Positions 1-9,623 are shown, numbered from the stretch's first letter. The stretch: 64,000 bases of DNA from Brienomyrus brachyistius (GCF_023856365.1 NC_064537.1:6059829-6123828), one strand, 5' to 3'. The notes: a model not told the origin generated them from the letters alone. Numbers and translations are program-made.

Positions 1-19
1 TCTACCTCTTTATTTACAG

Positions 20-328
20 GTGTGAAGGCTGAGATTGTACTGACTGAGTCTGAACCAGCGGTGAAGAGACCAGGAGAATCACACAGACTGACATGTACAG
101 CATCTGGCTTCACATTCAGTAGCTATGGCATGCACTGGGTCAGACAGGCTACTGGAAAGGGACTGGAGTGGATCGCTACTATTATCAATGACGGTAGCAG
201 CACCTGGTACTCCCAGTCCGTTCAGGGCAGATTCACCATCTCCAGAGACAACAGCAAGAACAAGGTGTATTTACAGATAAACAGCCTGAAAACTGAAGAC
301 ACGGCTGTGCACTACTGTGCCAGATACT
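20..328 (+). CDS. IGHV: IGHV segment V1 (family A), V exon; leader lies before the window
   Basis: Immunoglobulin heavy-chain variable exon. The acceptor TTTACAG ends at 19 and the frame is [13 protein letters not shown], the same as the other family A copies. Cys23 (LTCTAS), Trp41 (HWVRQ) and Cys104 (HYCAR) are present and no stop occurs. CDR1 is GFTFSSYG and CDR2 is IINDGSST. Two framework changes are unusual: Thr for Pro in QATGKG, and His for Tyr just before Cys104. The leader exon should lie about 90 bp upstream of the acceptor, outside the window, so its integrity cannot be judged. The exon abuts a heptamer at 329. Rearranged, it would encode the VH domain of IgM/IgD/IgT on B cells. Confidence 0.9.
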
Positions 329-366
329 CACAGTGATGGGGGCTGTGGGGAAGCCGTACAAATACT
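329..366 (+). other. V1 recombination signal (heptamer, 22-bp spacer, nonamer)
   Basis: Perfect heptamer CACAGTG at 329-335. Nonamer ACAAATACT at 358-366 matches 7 of 9 consensus bases. The spacer is 22 bp, functionally the 23-bp class that IGHV uses. Confidence 0.85.
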
Positions 367-612
367 ACTTCCTCAAACATGCATTTCAAATATTGCAGAT
401 CGTTTGACACACTTTAGCTCCAAAATATAGAACATTTTTTTTCATCACTGGAAGGTGAGGGTACCTAATAATATAATTAATCAAACACCAGGAACTATGA
501 GTAATGAGAAAGAAGTGGATAATTACAATTAGTCAAACACTAGGGCTACACCGGAAACATGGGGAACAAAGGTGAGAGAATTACAGACTAGATGCAAAGT
601 GGATAGAGTAAC
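367..612. other. Intergenic, V1 3' flank
   Basis: AT-rich 3' flank of V1. No gene or further recognisable repeat is seen before the LTR at 613. Confidence 0.5.
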
Positions 613-899
613 TGTCACGGGAAGCGTTCGGCGATAGTGGGCAGAGCGGCGATCGTGCGGGTAAGGAGCAGACAGGCAAGCGGGATACGGGGAAAACGGG
701 GGTTTATTTGGAGCAGGACGGGAAACAGGCATTGACTCTCACAAACATCAATGACGGACGAAGGACTAAGGTAAGACACGGACTGAAATACACTGGACTG
801 ATTGAAAAGAAGCAGACACAGCTGGGTACAATCGGGAAAGAACACGTGGGTAATCCGGGGGCGTGGCACACAGGAGGAGCGGACGAGCCGGGCATGACT
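613..899 (-). mobile_element. Solo LTR, Ty3/gypsy-like family, with GTAAC target duplication
   Basis: Read on the minus strand, this 287-bp sequence matches the LTRs at 4211 and 5468 (CATGCCCGGCTC start, CACGTGT block, CATTGATGTT block, AATAAA, end in GTGACA). The 5-bp direct repeat GTAAC flanks it at 608-612 and 900-904, which shows a complete insertion with the internal region lost by LTR-LTR recombination. The outermost base is mutated (T for A at 899). Confidence 0.88.
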
Positions 900-904
900 G
901 TAAC

Positions 905-2350
905 AAAGAAAAAAGAACAAAGATTCATACAAAACTTAACAAGATGCATAAGACAAAAAATCCAAAATGGTTGTAGTGGGTCTCTAGCTCAACCCATAAT
1001 GGGGGAAATAATTGCTTCCTACCTGCTCACTTAGTCCATCCAGCCACACGGCATCCTGGGGCACAGAAGAACACACTGGGAACCACAGAAGAGGCCACAA
1101 CACTGAGGAAAGAACAGGATGACCAGTGACAGCTGTCGGCCAAACAGGAAAACAGGCAGAACAGATCAAGGCAGAGACCGACCCCGACACATGATGGTGA
1201 AAAATGAGAGAGATTAAGTTTTCACACCCGTTGTAAGAGGCCAGTCTCTTTTGGTTTTTTTATTGGAACCAAATAATGAAATAACATCATGACAAGTAAA
1301 TCGTAAGAAATCATAAGAAATAAACCAACTGGTTTACTGGTTAAATTACGTAACTGTATTGACCAAAGGGAGGAATCCATGAAAACTTTGCTTAAATGTA
1401 TATGCAAAAAAAAAAAAAACATCAGATTGCTCTGCTGGGTAACAGAACTATTTTATTAAAAAGTAAAAACATGTAATGCATATTTTATATAGTGTTTTGA
1501 ATACATAGGAAGCTTTATAATGGAATTTTAGTTATTAACATTTCATGTATTATCCAACGTACTATAATTTCTTTTTCTTTGAGAAGGCAGGATCAGAGAG
1601 CCCCTTGAGCTGTCGGCACATTGTGCAGGGGCTGAATGGTGAAATCACTCTATTGACCTGGGGATTATCAGCCTTCCGATCCCAAACCGCTGATTCACAC
1701 ACCTCCCCCAATGCTGTCTGTGCAGGTGGAAAGTCTGGGTGTGTTTGTGTTTAAACAGTGTTTCTTATGAATCAAAGCACAAGTGTATTAATATTTCCAG
1801 TCTGACATCCCTAGTGATGCCCACAGCAGCTCTACTCCTGTGTCCCGTTTAGCCGCCTCAGCTTGGTGCCTCACAGTCGGCGGCTCCAGGCCTCTCAGCA
1901 CTGAGCACTCAGAGGCTCCCCTGCTGATGAGCAAAGGGCTGGCAGGCAGAAGACCTGCCATGTGGGTGTGTGCAGGTTGGCTGTGACCTTCTGCCTCTGT
2001 CTGTGCACCTTGTCGATAAACTCTTAGGTCACTCAGGGTACAAGGCTGGGGGCACCATGGACAGGATGCCAGTCGATCAAAATAAATAAACATAAATAAA
2101 TGCTAAAAGTACAATTAATGTAGGTGGATATGAGCAGCTGTACAGTCATGAAGTCCATCAGAACGTGTCTCCATATGATCTCCATCTGAGGCCCCACACT
2201 GACTTTGACCAGCTGTGTTTGTGCTTTTCTTGCTCACAACCAAATTCCCCAGAGATTCAATATTTCAGTAGGATGTATGAAAGCAACTGTGATGTCATCA
2301 GCTACAGAGTAACTGAGGGCTCTCTTCTGTCAGAATGCTTACAGTAACAC
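905..2350. other. Intergenic, nothing recognised
   Basis: Short overlapping ORFs on both strands without family resemblance, and a 13-bp A-run near 1407. From about 2350 the DNA becomes alignable with 60,440 onward, the 5' flank shared by V2 and V16. Confidence 0.4.
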
Positions 2351-2700
2351 AGCTGCAGTGGTAATGATGAGATCCCACCCTCTGTTCAGCTTAATCCTTA
2401 ATATTCACAATTGTTTGTTCATAAGTAAATAAACTTTCTCTATCTGCTTTTCCATCTCATCTCCGTGGGCTTTATCATATTGACATGAACGTTTTAAATG
2501 TGTCAAAGACTTATGGTTTTATATAGTGTTTTCTCTTTCTCTTTTACTGGGTAAAATACTGAAGTGTCCTTATGGTAAAACTTCCTTTTACTCTATGTGG
2601 CAGGTTTAGTGTGTAAATCTTCCGGAACATCAACACCTGCACTGTAGTATCACTCCTCCTGTCCTTTAATACTACAAAGGGCATTTCATACTCCACCCCT

Positions 2701-2740
2701 GTGCAAATGAGTCCCTGTTTCCTTCCTCCCTCCTCATTTA
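2701..2740 (+). promoter_or_regulatory. V2 promoter: octamer variant
   Basis: GTGCAAAT at 2701-2708 matches 7 of 8 bases of the Ig octamer ATGCAAAT, about 125 bp before the leader ATG. A weak TATA-like ATTTAAA follows at about 2736. The same layout is seen before V16. Confidence 0.55.
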
Positions 2741-2832
2741 AACAGCACATTGTTGACTCTCTTTAAACCCTCAGTAGTTCCTAAGGAACACGGTGAAGAG
2801 CAGCTCACAGCAGATCATCTTCAGCACCGACC

Positions 2833-3321
2833 ATGATCTCTGTGTCTCTGCTGCTGCTGGCAGCTGCATCCTGTGAGTCTCTGTGTTTCTTCAAAAAGAA
2901 CAAAGATCAACAGAACAACAGAAGAGTGAATAAAGAACCAGCAGTGATGTGTGATGATGATATTGTCTGTTTCACACTCATATGTACTTTGCTTTCTTCT
3001 TGATTACAGGTGTTCACTGTAATGTTCAACTCACACAGCCAGGATCTATGACAGTGAGACCAGGAGAGTCTCTGACCATCTCCTGTAACGTCTCTGGTTA
3101 TTCACTGACTGACAGCAGCTATGCTACACACTGGATCAGACAACCTGCGGGGAAAGAACTGGAATGGGTTGGTGGTATATGGTATGATGGGAGCACTGCT
3201 TACAAAGAGTCTCTTAAGAATAAATTCACCATCTCCAGAGACACCTCCAGCAGCACAGTGTCCTTACAGGGGAGGAGCCTGCAGACTGAAGACACAGCTG
3301 TGTACTACTGTGTACGAGACT
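2833..3321 (+). CDS. IGHV: IGHV segment V2 (family B), intact
   Basis: Leader exon 2833-2872 (MISVSLLLLAAAS plus one base) ends at a good donor, GTGAGT. The acceptor is ATTACAG and the V exon is 3010-3321. The joined frame is CVHCNVQLTQPGSMTVRPG. Cys23, Trp41 (HWIRQP) and Cys104 (YYCVR) are present. CDR1 is GYSLTDSSYA and CDR2 is IWYDGST. The base change giving Asn after Cys23 creates an N-V-S glycosylation sequon that the other family B members lack (they have Lys). The RSS at 3322 is near consensus. Its closest relative is V16 at 61.5 kb, including about 1 kb of flank. Encodes the variable domain of an Ig heavy chain after V-D-J joining; I expect it to be functional. Confidence 0.93.
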
Positions 3322-3360
3322 CACAGTGAGAGAATGTAATGGGAGAGTGATACAAAAACT
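3322..3360 (+). other. V2 recombination signal (23-bp spacer)
   Basis: Heptamer CACAGTG 3322-3328, 23-bp spacer, nonamer ACAAAAACT 3352-3360 (8 of 9). Confidence 0.92.
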
Positions 3361-4210
3361 GATGTATGTGAGATGAGACACAATAATAGTGAAAAAGCTT
3401 AACTAAAATTATGCCATTTTAGTCTCAAATTTAATTGTTTTACATGTTTATACTGTATTACTTTATGTCATCTGCCACTTTGTGGCTGAATTTCTCTTCT
3501 TCCTAAACACTTCCACTTTGCAATAATACCACATACAGCTGACTGTGGAATATCTAGCAGGGAAGAAATTCACAGCCTGACTCATTACAAAGGTGGCATC
3601 TTGTGACAGTATCACACTTGAATTCACTGAGCTCTTCAGAACATCCCATTCCTTCCCAGAAGTTTGTAAACCTGACTGTATGACTAGGTGCTTGATGTTA
3701 AACAGCTGTGGCAATGAGCCTGAAGAAAAGACCTGAATTCAGTGATTAAGACGTCTGACTCAATACGTCCATATAGTGTGTGTCAAATCCTCCATAGCGG
3801 CAGATACTATTGATCAGTAATTTGGTTGATAATAATGAAAATGATGCTGATGTAAGGCTCTGGATCCCCCGCTACCCTGAGTTGGACAAGAGGCTACAGG
3901 AAGTGTATGGATGGATGGATGTTGATGTATAATATGATTTATCTATAAAAAGACTTACATTTAACAATGATTTTGATGACTGAGGATTGAAAAGTTTTGA
4001 GGCTCCCTGACATTTATTTATTAAATTCTTTTTAAAGTAATGAGTTTACAGGGTGTGTGAGTCTGAACATTTCTGATGAAGCTACACCCAAGCGGCAACT
4101 TAATAACTATCTTTATACTTTTACAAAATCTTTGATAAAATCATGATGTATTTAATCCAGATGTAATGTATATGGAGCTGCTCATTTTAATTGGAATGCC
4201 AGGATAAAAA
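3361..4210. other. Intergenic with a relic repeat tail
   Basis: No gene recognised. At 3855-3925 a GACAAGAGGCTACAGGAAGT-like stretch ends in ATGGATGGATGGATG, the 3' end of an old GGAT-tailed retroelement. Confidence 0.45.
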
Positions 4211-5774
4211 TGTCATGCCCGGCTCCTCTGATCCTCGTGTGTGAAACACCCCCTGATTATCCACGTGTGCTTCCCCGATCTTGCCCAGCTGTGTCCTGTT
4301 ATTTTTGCCCAGTCTTATCTATTTGAGTCCATGTCTTGCCCTGGATTTTGTCCGTTATTGATGTTAGTCGATGTCAGTGCTATTGTTTTGCTCTGTTCTG
4401 TCCTGCCCCGCAATAAATTTCCTTTTTCCCCCAACTTTCGCCTGCCTGCCTGATCCTTCCATGCCTCCTTCCTGCCCGCCTGCCAACCGCAACCGCGATC
4501 CTGACAGAATGACGGACCTACCGAAGAGAGCATCTTCCGTGATCGAGGAGGAGTACCTTGGTATTGTCGACCAGATGCTATTCTGGATCACCCAGCCCGG
4601 CATCCGGGAAGATCCCAGGGCGTGAGATCTGCTGAGCCAGAACCGGGACATCCAAGAGGGGCTGTCCCTCGAGGAGGACACACACCTCACGGAGGAGGTG
4701 CACGAAAACCTCCGGCAGCTGGCCCAGCGCAGGACGGAGCGGTGGGTCGCACCGCGCGTCGCGGGGACTGTCCTCCCGCCATCCGCCATGTCAAACAGTG
4801 CGCAGCCTCCCTCCCCGATCGTGACCCGTAGGTGGAAGAGGAGGAGAAAGCCGGCGATTGCCCCGACGATCGTCCTGGAGGCGTGCGCGCTCGTCCCCGC
4901 TTCCCTCCCAGCTGGTGAGCGGGAGGACTCCCCGGTCGAGCCTGACGTCACCACCGCCACTGTGCAGGCAGCTCCTCCTTTGCCTGTCTCTCGCCCTGCC
5001 TCCTCAGCCCCTTCGAGGTCCCCTCCTGCTCCAGCCTCCCGGCCGCCTGTGGCCACTCTGGCTTCTGCCCGTCGCCCGCCGTGGCTCCCTCGGGCTCCCC
5101 TCTGTCCACCGACTTTTCCCGTCTGGCCTCCTGTCTCTGCTCCTCGTCCCCCTGTGTTCCCTCCTCTGTTTGTTCCTCGTCCCTTTGTTCTTCCTGTCTC
5201 TGCTCCTCATCCTCCGTGTTCCCTCCGTTCACTCATGGCCCTTTCATCCCACCTGTTCCCTCAGTGTTTCCTTTCCTGATCTGTCTGTCCGCGTTCCCCA
5301 TCCTGTGTCAGGTCCTGTTGTGGCTTTTGCCCCTATGCCAGTTTTGTCTGTCCGTTCTGTTCCCTGTTTCTCGTTAATGGTTCTGTTCTTGTTTTCCAGG
5401 TCCCGTATTCCTCGTCTCGTCCGTTGCCTCCCCTTTGGGGGGGGGGGGGGGGGGGGGGGGGGGGTTCTGTCATGCCCGGCTCGTCCACTGCTCGTGTGTG
5501 CCACACACCCCCTGATTTATCCACGTGTCCTTCCCTGATCTTACCCAGCTGTGTCCTATTATTTTCGCCAGGTCTTGTCTATTTGAGTTCACGTCTTGCC
5601 CTAGTTTTTGTCCGTCATTGATGTTAGTCGATGGCAGCACTCTGTTCTGTCCGATCCCATCCCATCCCATCCCATCCCATCCCATCCCATAATAAATCCC
5701 CAGTTTCCCCGACTTTCGCCTGCCTGCCTGATCCTTCCTGCCAGCCTGCCCATCGCGCACCCGCAATCCTGACA
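4211..5774 (+). mobile_element. Non-autonomous Ty3/gypsy-like LTR retrotransposon
   Basis: 5' LTR 4211-4506 and 3' LTR 5468-5774 both run from TGTCATGCCC to CCTGACA, with matching promoter-like and AATAAA blocks. The flanks are an AAAAA pair (4206-4210, 5775-5779), a plausible 5-bp target duplication, though A-runs make this weak. The internal ~960 bp begin with a gag-like frame (MTDLPKRASS at 4509, stop after about 38 codons) and continue as GC-rich, Pro/Ser-rich sequence. No protease, reverse transcriptase or integrase is present. A 28-bp G-run (5437-5464) sits where the polypurine tract should be. The 3' LTR carries an expansion of CATCC pentamers (about 5653-5690) absent from the 5' LTR. 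No tRNA primer site was recognised. Confidence 0.87.
5653..5690. repeat. CATCC pentamer repeat inside the 3' LTR
   Basis: About seven tandem CATCC units directly before the AATAAA of the 3' LTR. The 5' LTR of the same element lacks them, so they expanded after insertion or during reverse transcription. Confidence 0.85.
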
Positions 5775-5997
5775 AAAAAAGCTTTAACATGATAGGGAAA
5801 AGAAACACATTTCTGTGGTCTGTAGCAGGGGTGATTCTAGGATTTGGGTTGATACTTTCATCTAATGAAATATGGGATGCCAATTTATACAAATCAGGGG
5901 GAAAAAATTCAGATTGGCTGAGAAAAAAATAAGCTGAAGGGTGTAGAATCGCCTGTGGTCTGTAGAAACAGAACGATTATCAAACTACAAACAATCA

Positions 5998-6066
5998 CTG
6001 CAGTTCCAGCAGGAAGCACAAGATGTCCTCAGTGTGACAGTAAATGCAGGCAGCAGAGGGACACAA
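5998..6066 (+). repeat. Recurrent family A 5' block, copy 1
   Basis: A ~70-bp block (GCAGTTCCAGCAGGAAGCAC to GCAGCAGAGGGACAC) found repeatedly upstream of family A V genes. Other copies start near 9553, 14339, 16863 (degenerate), 27851, 30713 and 35662 (degenerate). With later insertions subtracted, most copies sit about 0.6-0.7 kb before a family A leader. CCAGCAGGAAGCAC at 6006-6019 resembles a CTCF core (12 of 14). Confidence 0.7.
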
Positions 6067-6157
6067 ATATCAGACTGAGACCCATTTTAGATAGACTGTA
6101 GCAGCTGCACTACTTTATAAACTGCTGTTGTGAATCATGCCAAAATGTTGTAATATG

Positions 6158-7400
6158 ATATATGATATGAGAAACATTTATTGCTGTTGCAATACACCAT
6201 GTCACTAGTCACAAGTACCAGCGAAAAAACTGGCCATCAACCCGACCATACATATACACAGACATCACAGTAGGGGGAGACAGGTCGGAAGACAGGGGCA
6301 AACAGAAAGAAGATAAGAAAGAGAATAACATGAGGAGAGAGGAGGAGAATAAAAAAACAGCCCCCAGACTGTACTCCAGTGGGAAGGACATTGTAGGAAC
6401 CGAAAAAAACACCTCAGCAACATAAGCACATGGTCACTACACCTTACAACATAAAATGACACAACTTGCAACAGGTGAGGGAGTTGGGGAGGTGGAGGTA
6501 GTCCAGCATAGACAGACAGCCATCCGGTCCTGCAGCCATGTGGGGGCGCTGGTCAACAGATCAGCCTGTCCACGCTGGGGGAATGAAGCGGCGAAGGCGT
6601 GGGATGGGGGGAGGGTGCGGTAGTCTTTGGGATTGGGGGAGAGGAATGCAAGAGAGTCTCGCTGCCTTCTTATTCTGGGGGAGTTGTTAGTTCAGCAGCG
6701 GCCTTGGCCGAGGCCAATGCTGACTGGGGGGAGCCAAAACCTGATAGGATAGGGTTGTTTGGGTTTCCGGGCGAGAAGCTGTAATTTCCAGCTCCCTTAA
6801 TGTCCACGCTGGTCTCCGCCATCCAATAATTTTTGCAAAGCCGTGAGCTTCTCCGTGATGTTATCCAATTTGCGATCCATGGTCACAGTGATGTTATCCA
6901 GTTTGCGATCAATTGTCACAGTCTGAGTGCTGACAGCTCTGCCCACTCCATCAATCATTCCGGCCAGCCTAGTGGGGCTTTGAGCGGCTGTCACTGTCTT
7001 CTTCAATCTTTGATAAACCAGGGCAATGCCTAATCCAATCAGCATAATACCTGTAATCATGGTTCCGAATAGGTAGATGTCTTCAATGTCCTCCACGGAA
7101 AGAGCTGCCAGGCACACGACCCTCCACTTCCCCCATCTGTCCATCGTGTAGCCAGCTGCATCCGTTCCTGCTGGACAGTTAGGTTCCCCCGAACCTAGGC
7201 TTCTCGTCGAGAAGATGGTGTCAATTGCGTTGAGAGACCAGCTGATCAAATCCATCATTTTACTTAGTTTGGAGAGCAGGGTTGAGAGAGTCTCTCAAGT
7301 ATAAGACAGTAGACTAGACGAGACGAGAGGAGAAAAGCAGGGAAGATAAGGGGAGGGAGAGGGAGAGAAGTGCGTCCGCCTCCACTGAGAGCCAAAGGAG
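6158..7400 (-). mobile_element. 1.24-kb insertion carrying an intact small ORF
   Basis: The paralogous flank near 9700 reads straight through, whereas here it is interrupted. AATATG occurs on both sides (6152-6157 and 7401-7406), consistent with a 6-bp target duplication. Read on the minus strand the insert looks like a transcript: a leader of about 140 bases, a 153-codon ORF, a long 3' part and AATAAA (complement of 6178-6183) about 20 bases from its end. There is no poly(A) tail, no terminal inverted repeat and no LTR that I can see, so its class is open (retrocopy or unrecognised element). Confidence 0.6.
6797..7258 (-). CDS. Uncharacterised 153-residue single-pass membrane protein ORF
   Basis: Intact ORF from ATG at 7258 (a second ATG follows at once) to TAA at 6797-6799. 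It lies wholly inside the 1.24-kb insertion. Visible features: an N-terminal MMDLISWSLN stretch; a Cys/Pro/Gly-containing segment (GSGEPNCPAGT, residues 22-32); WGKWRVVC (42-49); one strongly hydrophobic segment at about 62-82 suited to a membrane span; a basic stop (RLKK, 84-87); then a C-terminal region with an 11-residue direct repeat (VTIDRKLDNIT / VTMDRKLDNIT, 114-135) and a heptad-like Leu/Ile pattern suggesting a short coiled coil. I do not recognise the family. It may be a mobile-element accessory protein or a retrocopied host gene. Intactness inside an insertion suggests youth or selection. Confidence 0.55.
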   Translation of the reverse strand: MMDLISWSLNAIDTIFSTRSLGSGEPNCPAGTDAAGYTMDRWGKWRVVCLAALSVEDIEDIYLFGTMITGIMLIGLGIALVYQRLKKTVTAAQSPTRLAGMIDGVGRAVSTQTVTIDRKLDNITVTMDRKLDNITEKLTALQKLLDGGDQRGH

Positions 7401-7406
7401 AATATG

Positions 7407-7876
7407 GTTCTTATAGTTATCATGAATTCCCTACAAAACCCCTTCAAACATCAAACCTTCAATCAAAACAAATTTGTTGAATCATTGATTCTGACATTCA
7501 GCAGTACAACATGTTAACATGAACATATGAATATAAATAGTTTAACAATTACAGTATATTAAATTCTATTAAAAACAGAATAATTGAATTTGCAAAATTT
7601 TAAGAAAATAACATTTTAACCTTGTAAAACACAATAACACAAAGTAATTCAAAATATACTGTTAACCATTAATGCAATTCAAAAAACTTACAATGAGATT
7701 GTAGTGAAACTGGATTTTGGATTCTACTGAAAGTGTATGATTATCGCTTGTAGACCGAATTGCCCAAATATAATGTTTGTATAATAAGTCTTGACATCGT
7801 AAATGAATCTCTTCATCATGTGACCATTTTCCCCCCACGCCCATCAGAGGAGGATCCTGTACAAACCGGCCACAGC
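7407..7876. other. V3 5' flank
   Basis: AT-rich DNA alignable with the 5' flanks of V6 and V13 and with the orphan flank at 10,185. No gene. Confidence 0.5.
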
Positions 7877-7972
7877 TTTTAAAGGAGCCAGTGTCAGTGT
7901 GTGACAGAGAGCAGCAGTCACTGGGACTCAGTGTGTACTTTACCTCAGTGCTCCTCCCTCTGTCCTGCAGCC
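7877..7972 (+). promoter_or_regulatory. V3 promoter/5' UTR, family A type
   Basis: TTTTAAAG (7877) is the only TATA-like motif. The next ~90 bases up to the ATG are almost identical before V6, V12, V13 and V15. I see no convincing octamer in this family. Confidence 0.5.
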
Positions 7973-8412
7973 ATGAAGCTCCTACCAGCCCTGCTCACCC
8001 TCACAGCACTGGCTCTCTCAGGTCCCTGTCTCTCTCCTCTCTGTCTCTCTTTCTCTCTGCATCTTTCTTTGTGCTCATCTAAAAGTCTGCTCTACCTCTT
8101 TATTTACAGGTGTGAAGGCTGAGATTGTACTGACTGAGTCTGAACCAGTGGTGAAGAGACCAGGAGAATCACACAGACTGACATGTACAGCCTCTGGGTT
8201 CACATTCAGTAGCTACTGGATGAGCTGGATCAGACAGGCTCCTGGGAAGGGACTGGAGTGGATCGCTTATGCACATGGCAGTAGCACTTACTACTCCCAG
8301 ATTTTTCAGGGCAGATTCACCATCTCCAGAGACGACAGCAGGAACCAGCTGTATTTACAGATGAACAGCCTGAAAGCTGAAGACACGGCTGTGTACTACT
8401 GTGCCAGATACT
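7973..8412 (+). CDS. IGHV: IGHV segment V3 (family A), intact
   Basis: Leader exon 7973-8021 ([16 protein letters not shown] plus one base), then donor GTCCCT, a weak GT site shared by all family A copies except V10. The acceptor is TTTACAG and the V exon is 8110-8412. Joined frame: [20 protein letters not shown]. Cys23, Trp41 (SWIRQ) and Cys104 (YYCAR) are present with no stop. CDR1 is [11 protein letters not shown]2 is short (AHGSST, six residues). An 88-bp pyrimidine-rich intron separates the exons. The RSS follows at 8413. Expected to supply the VH domain after V-D-J joining. Confidence 0.93.
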
Positions 8413-8450
8413 CACAGTGATGGGGGCTGTGGGGAAGCCGTACAAATAAT
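8413..8450 (+). other. V3 recombination signal (22-bp spacer)
   Basis: Heptamer CACAGTG 8413-8419, 22-bp spacer, nonamer ACAAATAAT 8442-8450 (6 of 9), the weakest nonamer among the family A copies here. Confidence 0.83.
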
Positions 8451-8904
8451 ACTTCCTCAAAAACCATGAGGAAGACCCAATATTGATTTATTTAGGTATT
8501 TTAATAATTTAATATAGTATTTGAATCTAGAAATAAGTTGAATCTTATTTCTAAGTTGTTTGTGTTGTGGGGCTTTCATTCAGATTTATATCGAACAAAT
8601 ATGTCTTAAACTTCGTTTCTTATACTTTATAAAACAGAAACACATGCCTGACATTAGTCTGTGTACCACTCTCCTGTCCATCACTGTTCCATGGGGGGGG
8701 GCTGCTGTCCCCAGCCTCTGTATATAATACTGAGTCATCCTTTGGGAGGATTGGGGTGAATCCCACGGCGGACCTCCCTTGTCACAAATGACACACGTGA
8801 TTATTTTTTAATTGCTTTTTGTTCTACTGACTACCTATATTTTGCATTATAGTACTATATTTAAATGCAGTTTCCCTCAACAGAAGCAGTTTCTTTTCCT
8901 ACAG

Positions 8905-9117
8905 GTGCCCAGTGTCATACTGAGCTCATTATCCAGCTGCTATGATTGTTAAACCAGGAGAGTCTCTGACCATCTCCTGTAAAGTCTCTGCTTATTCACT
9001 CACTGACAGCAGCTACTGTAGCAGCTTCATTCGACAGCCGACAGGAAAAGCACTGGGGTGGTTTGCTGGGGTCTGTGGTGATGGGGACACTTATTACAGG
9101 GCCTCACTAAGGAATAA
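8905..9117 (+). pseudogene. IGHV: IGHV pseudogene V4psi (family B), frameshifted and 3'-truncated
   Basis: Acceptor CCTACAG is followed by AQCHTEL, then one base is missing relative to V9 in FR1, so FR1-FR2 continue in another frame (MIVKPGESLTISCKVSAYSL). The tryptophan of FR2 is lost (SSFIRQP). Homology stops in early FR3 near 9117; the rest of FR3, Cys104 and the RSS are absent. No leader exon was found upstream. Closest in sequence to V9psi. It cannot rearrange; at most it could donate sequence by gene conversion. Confidence 0.88.
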
Positions 9118-9552
9118 TAAATATAGATAAAATAGAAGTATACAGTATGTCCTTATTAATGTATGGTCATTTTAACATAAAAATGTAAATATAATAACTA
9201 TTAATCTATAAACATTAATTAATTAGCAATACATTGAAATATGTCAATTAAGAATGTCTTAGGGAACAAGATAAATATGCAGAGAAATGTCCCAAAGTAT
9301 GAATCATTTCACTCATTTCGTACATGAACACAACAGACTGCTAGGATAAAAAGCTTTAAAAATGAATTTTAAAGATGGTTAATATAATTTCTGTGTTCTC
9401 AGTGTTCTGTAGCAGGGGTGATTAGATGGATCAGAGCTGCGAATTTCAGTCTAAAGAAATATGGGTTCCAATTCATATGAAATGTGAAAATAGTCTGAAG
9501 GGTGTAAAATCGCCTGTGGTCTGTAGAAACAGAAGGATTATCAAACTACAAT
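9118..9552. other. Intergenic, nothing recognised
   Basis: AT-rich. The last ~60 bp join the family A 5' flank block. Confidence 0.4.
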
Positions 9553-9623
9553 CACTGCAGTTCCAGCAGGAAGCACAAGATGTCCTCAGTGTGACAGTAA
9601 ATGCAGGCAGCAGAGGGACACAA
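9553..9623 (+). repeat. Recurrent family A 5' block, copy 2 (no V follows)
   Basis: Near-identical to the block at 5998. Here the flank leads to an orphan promoter-proximal relic at 10,185 rather than to a V gene. Confidence 0.7.

Noticed and set aside
4698..5538. Pro/Ser-rich ORFs of 193 and 226 codons
   Set aside because: Overlapping GC-rich frames inside the LTR element's internal region. No recognisable gag, pol or env domain, so treated as part of the mobile element.
7891..8122. Small ORFs over the family A leader (also at 14,876, 29,072 and 31,575)
   Set aside because: Other-frame readings of the leader exon and intron; the real frame is [16 protein letters not shown].
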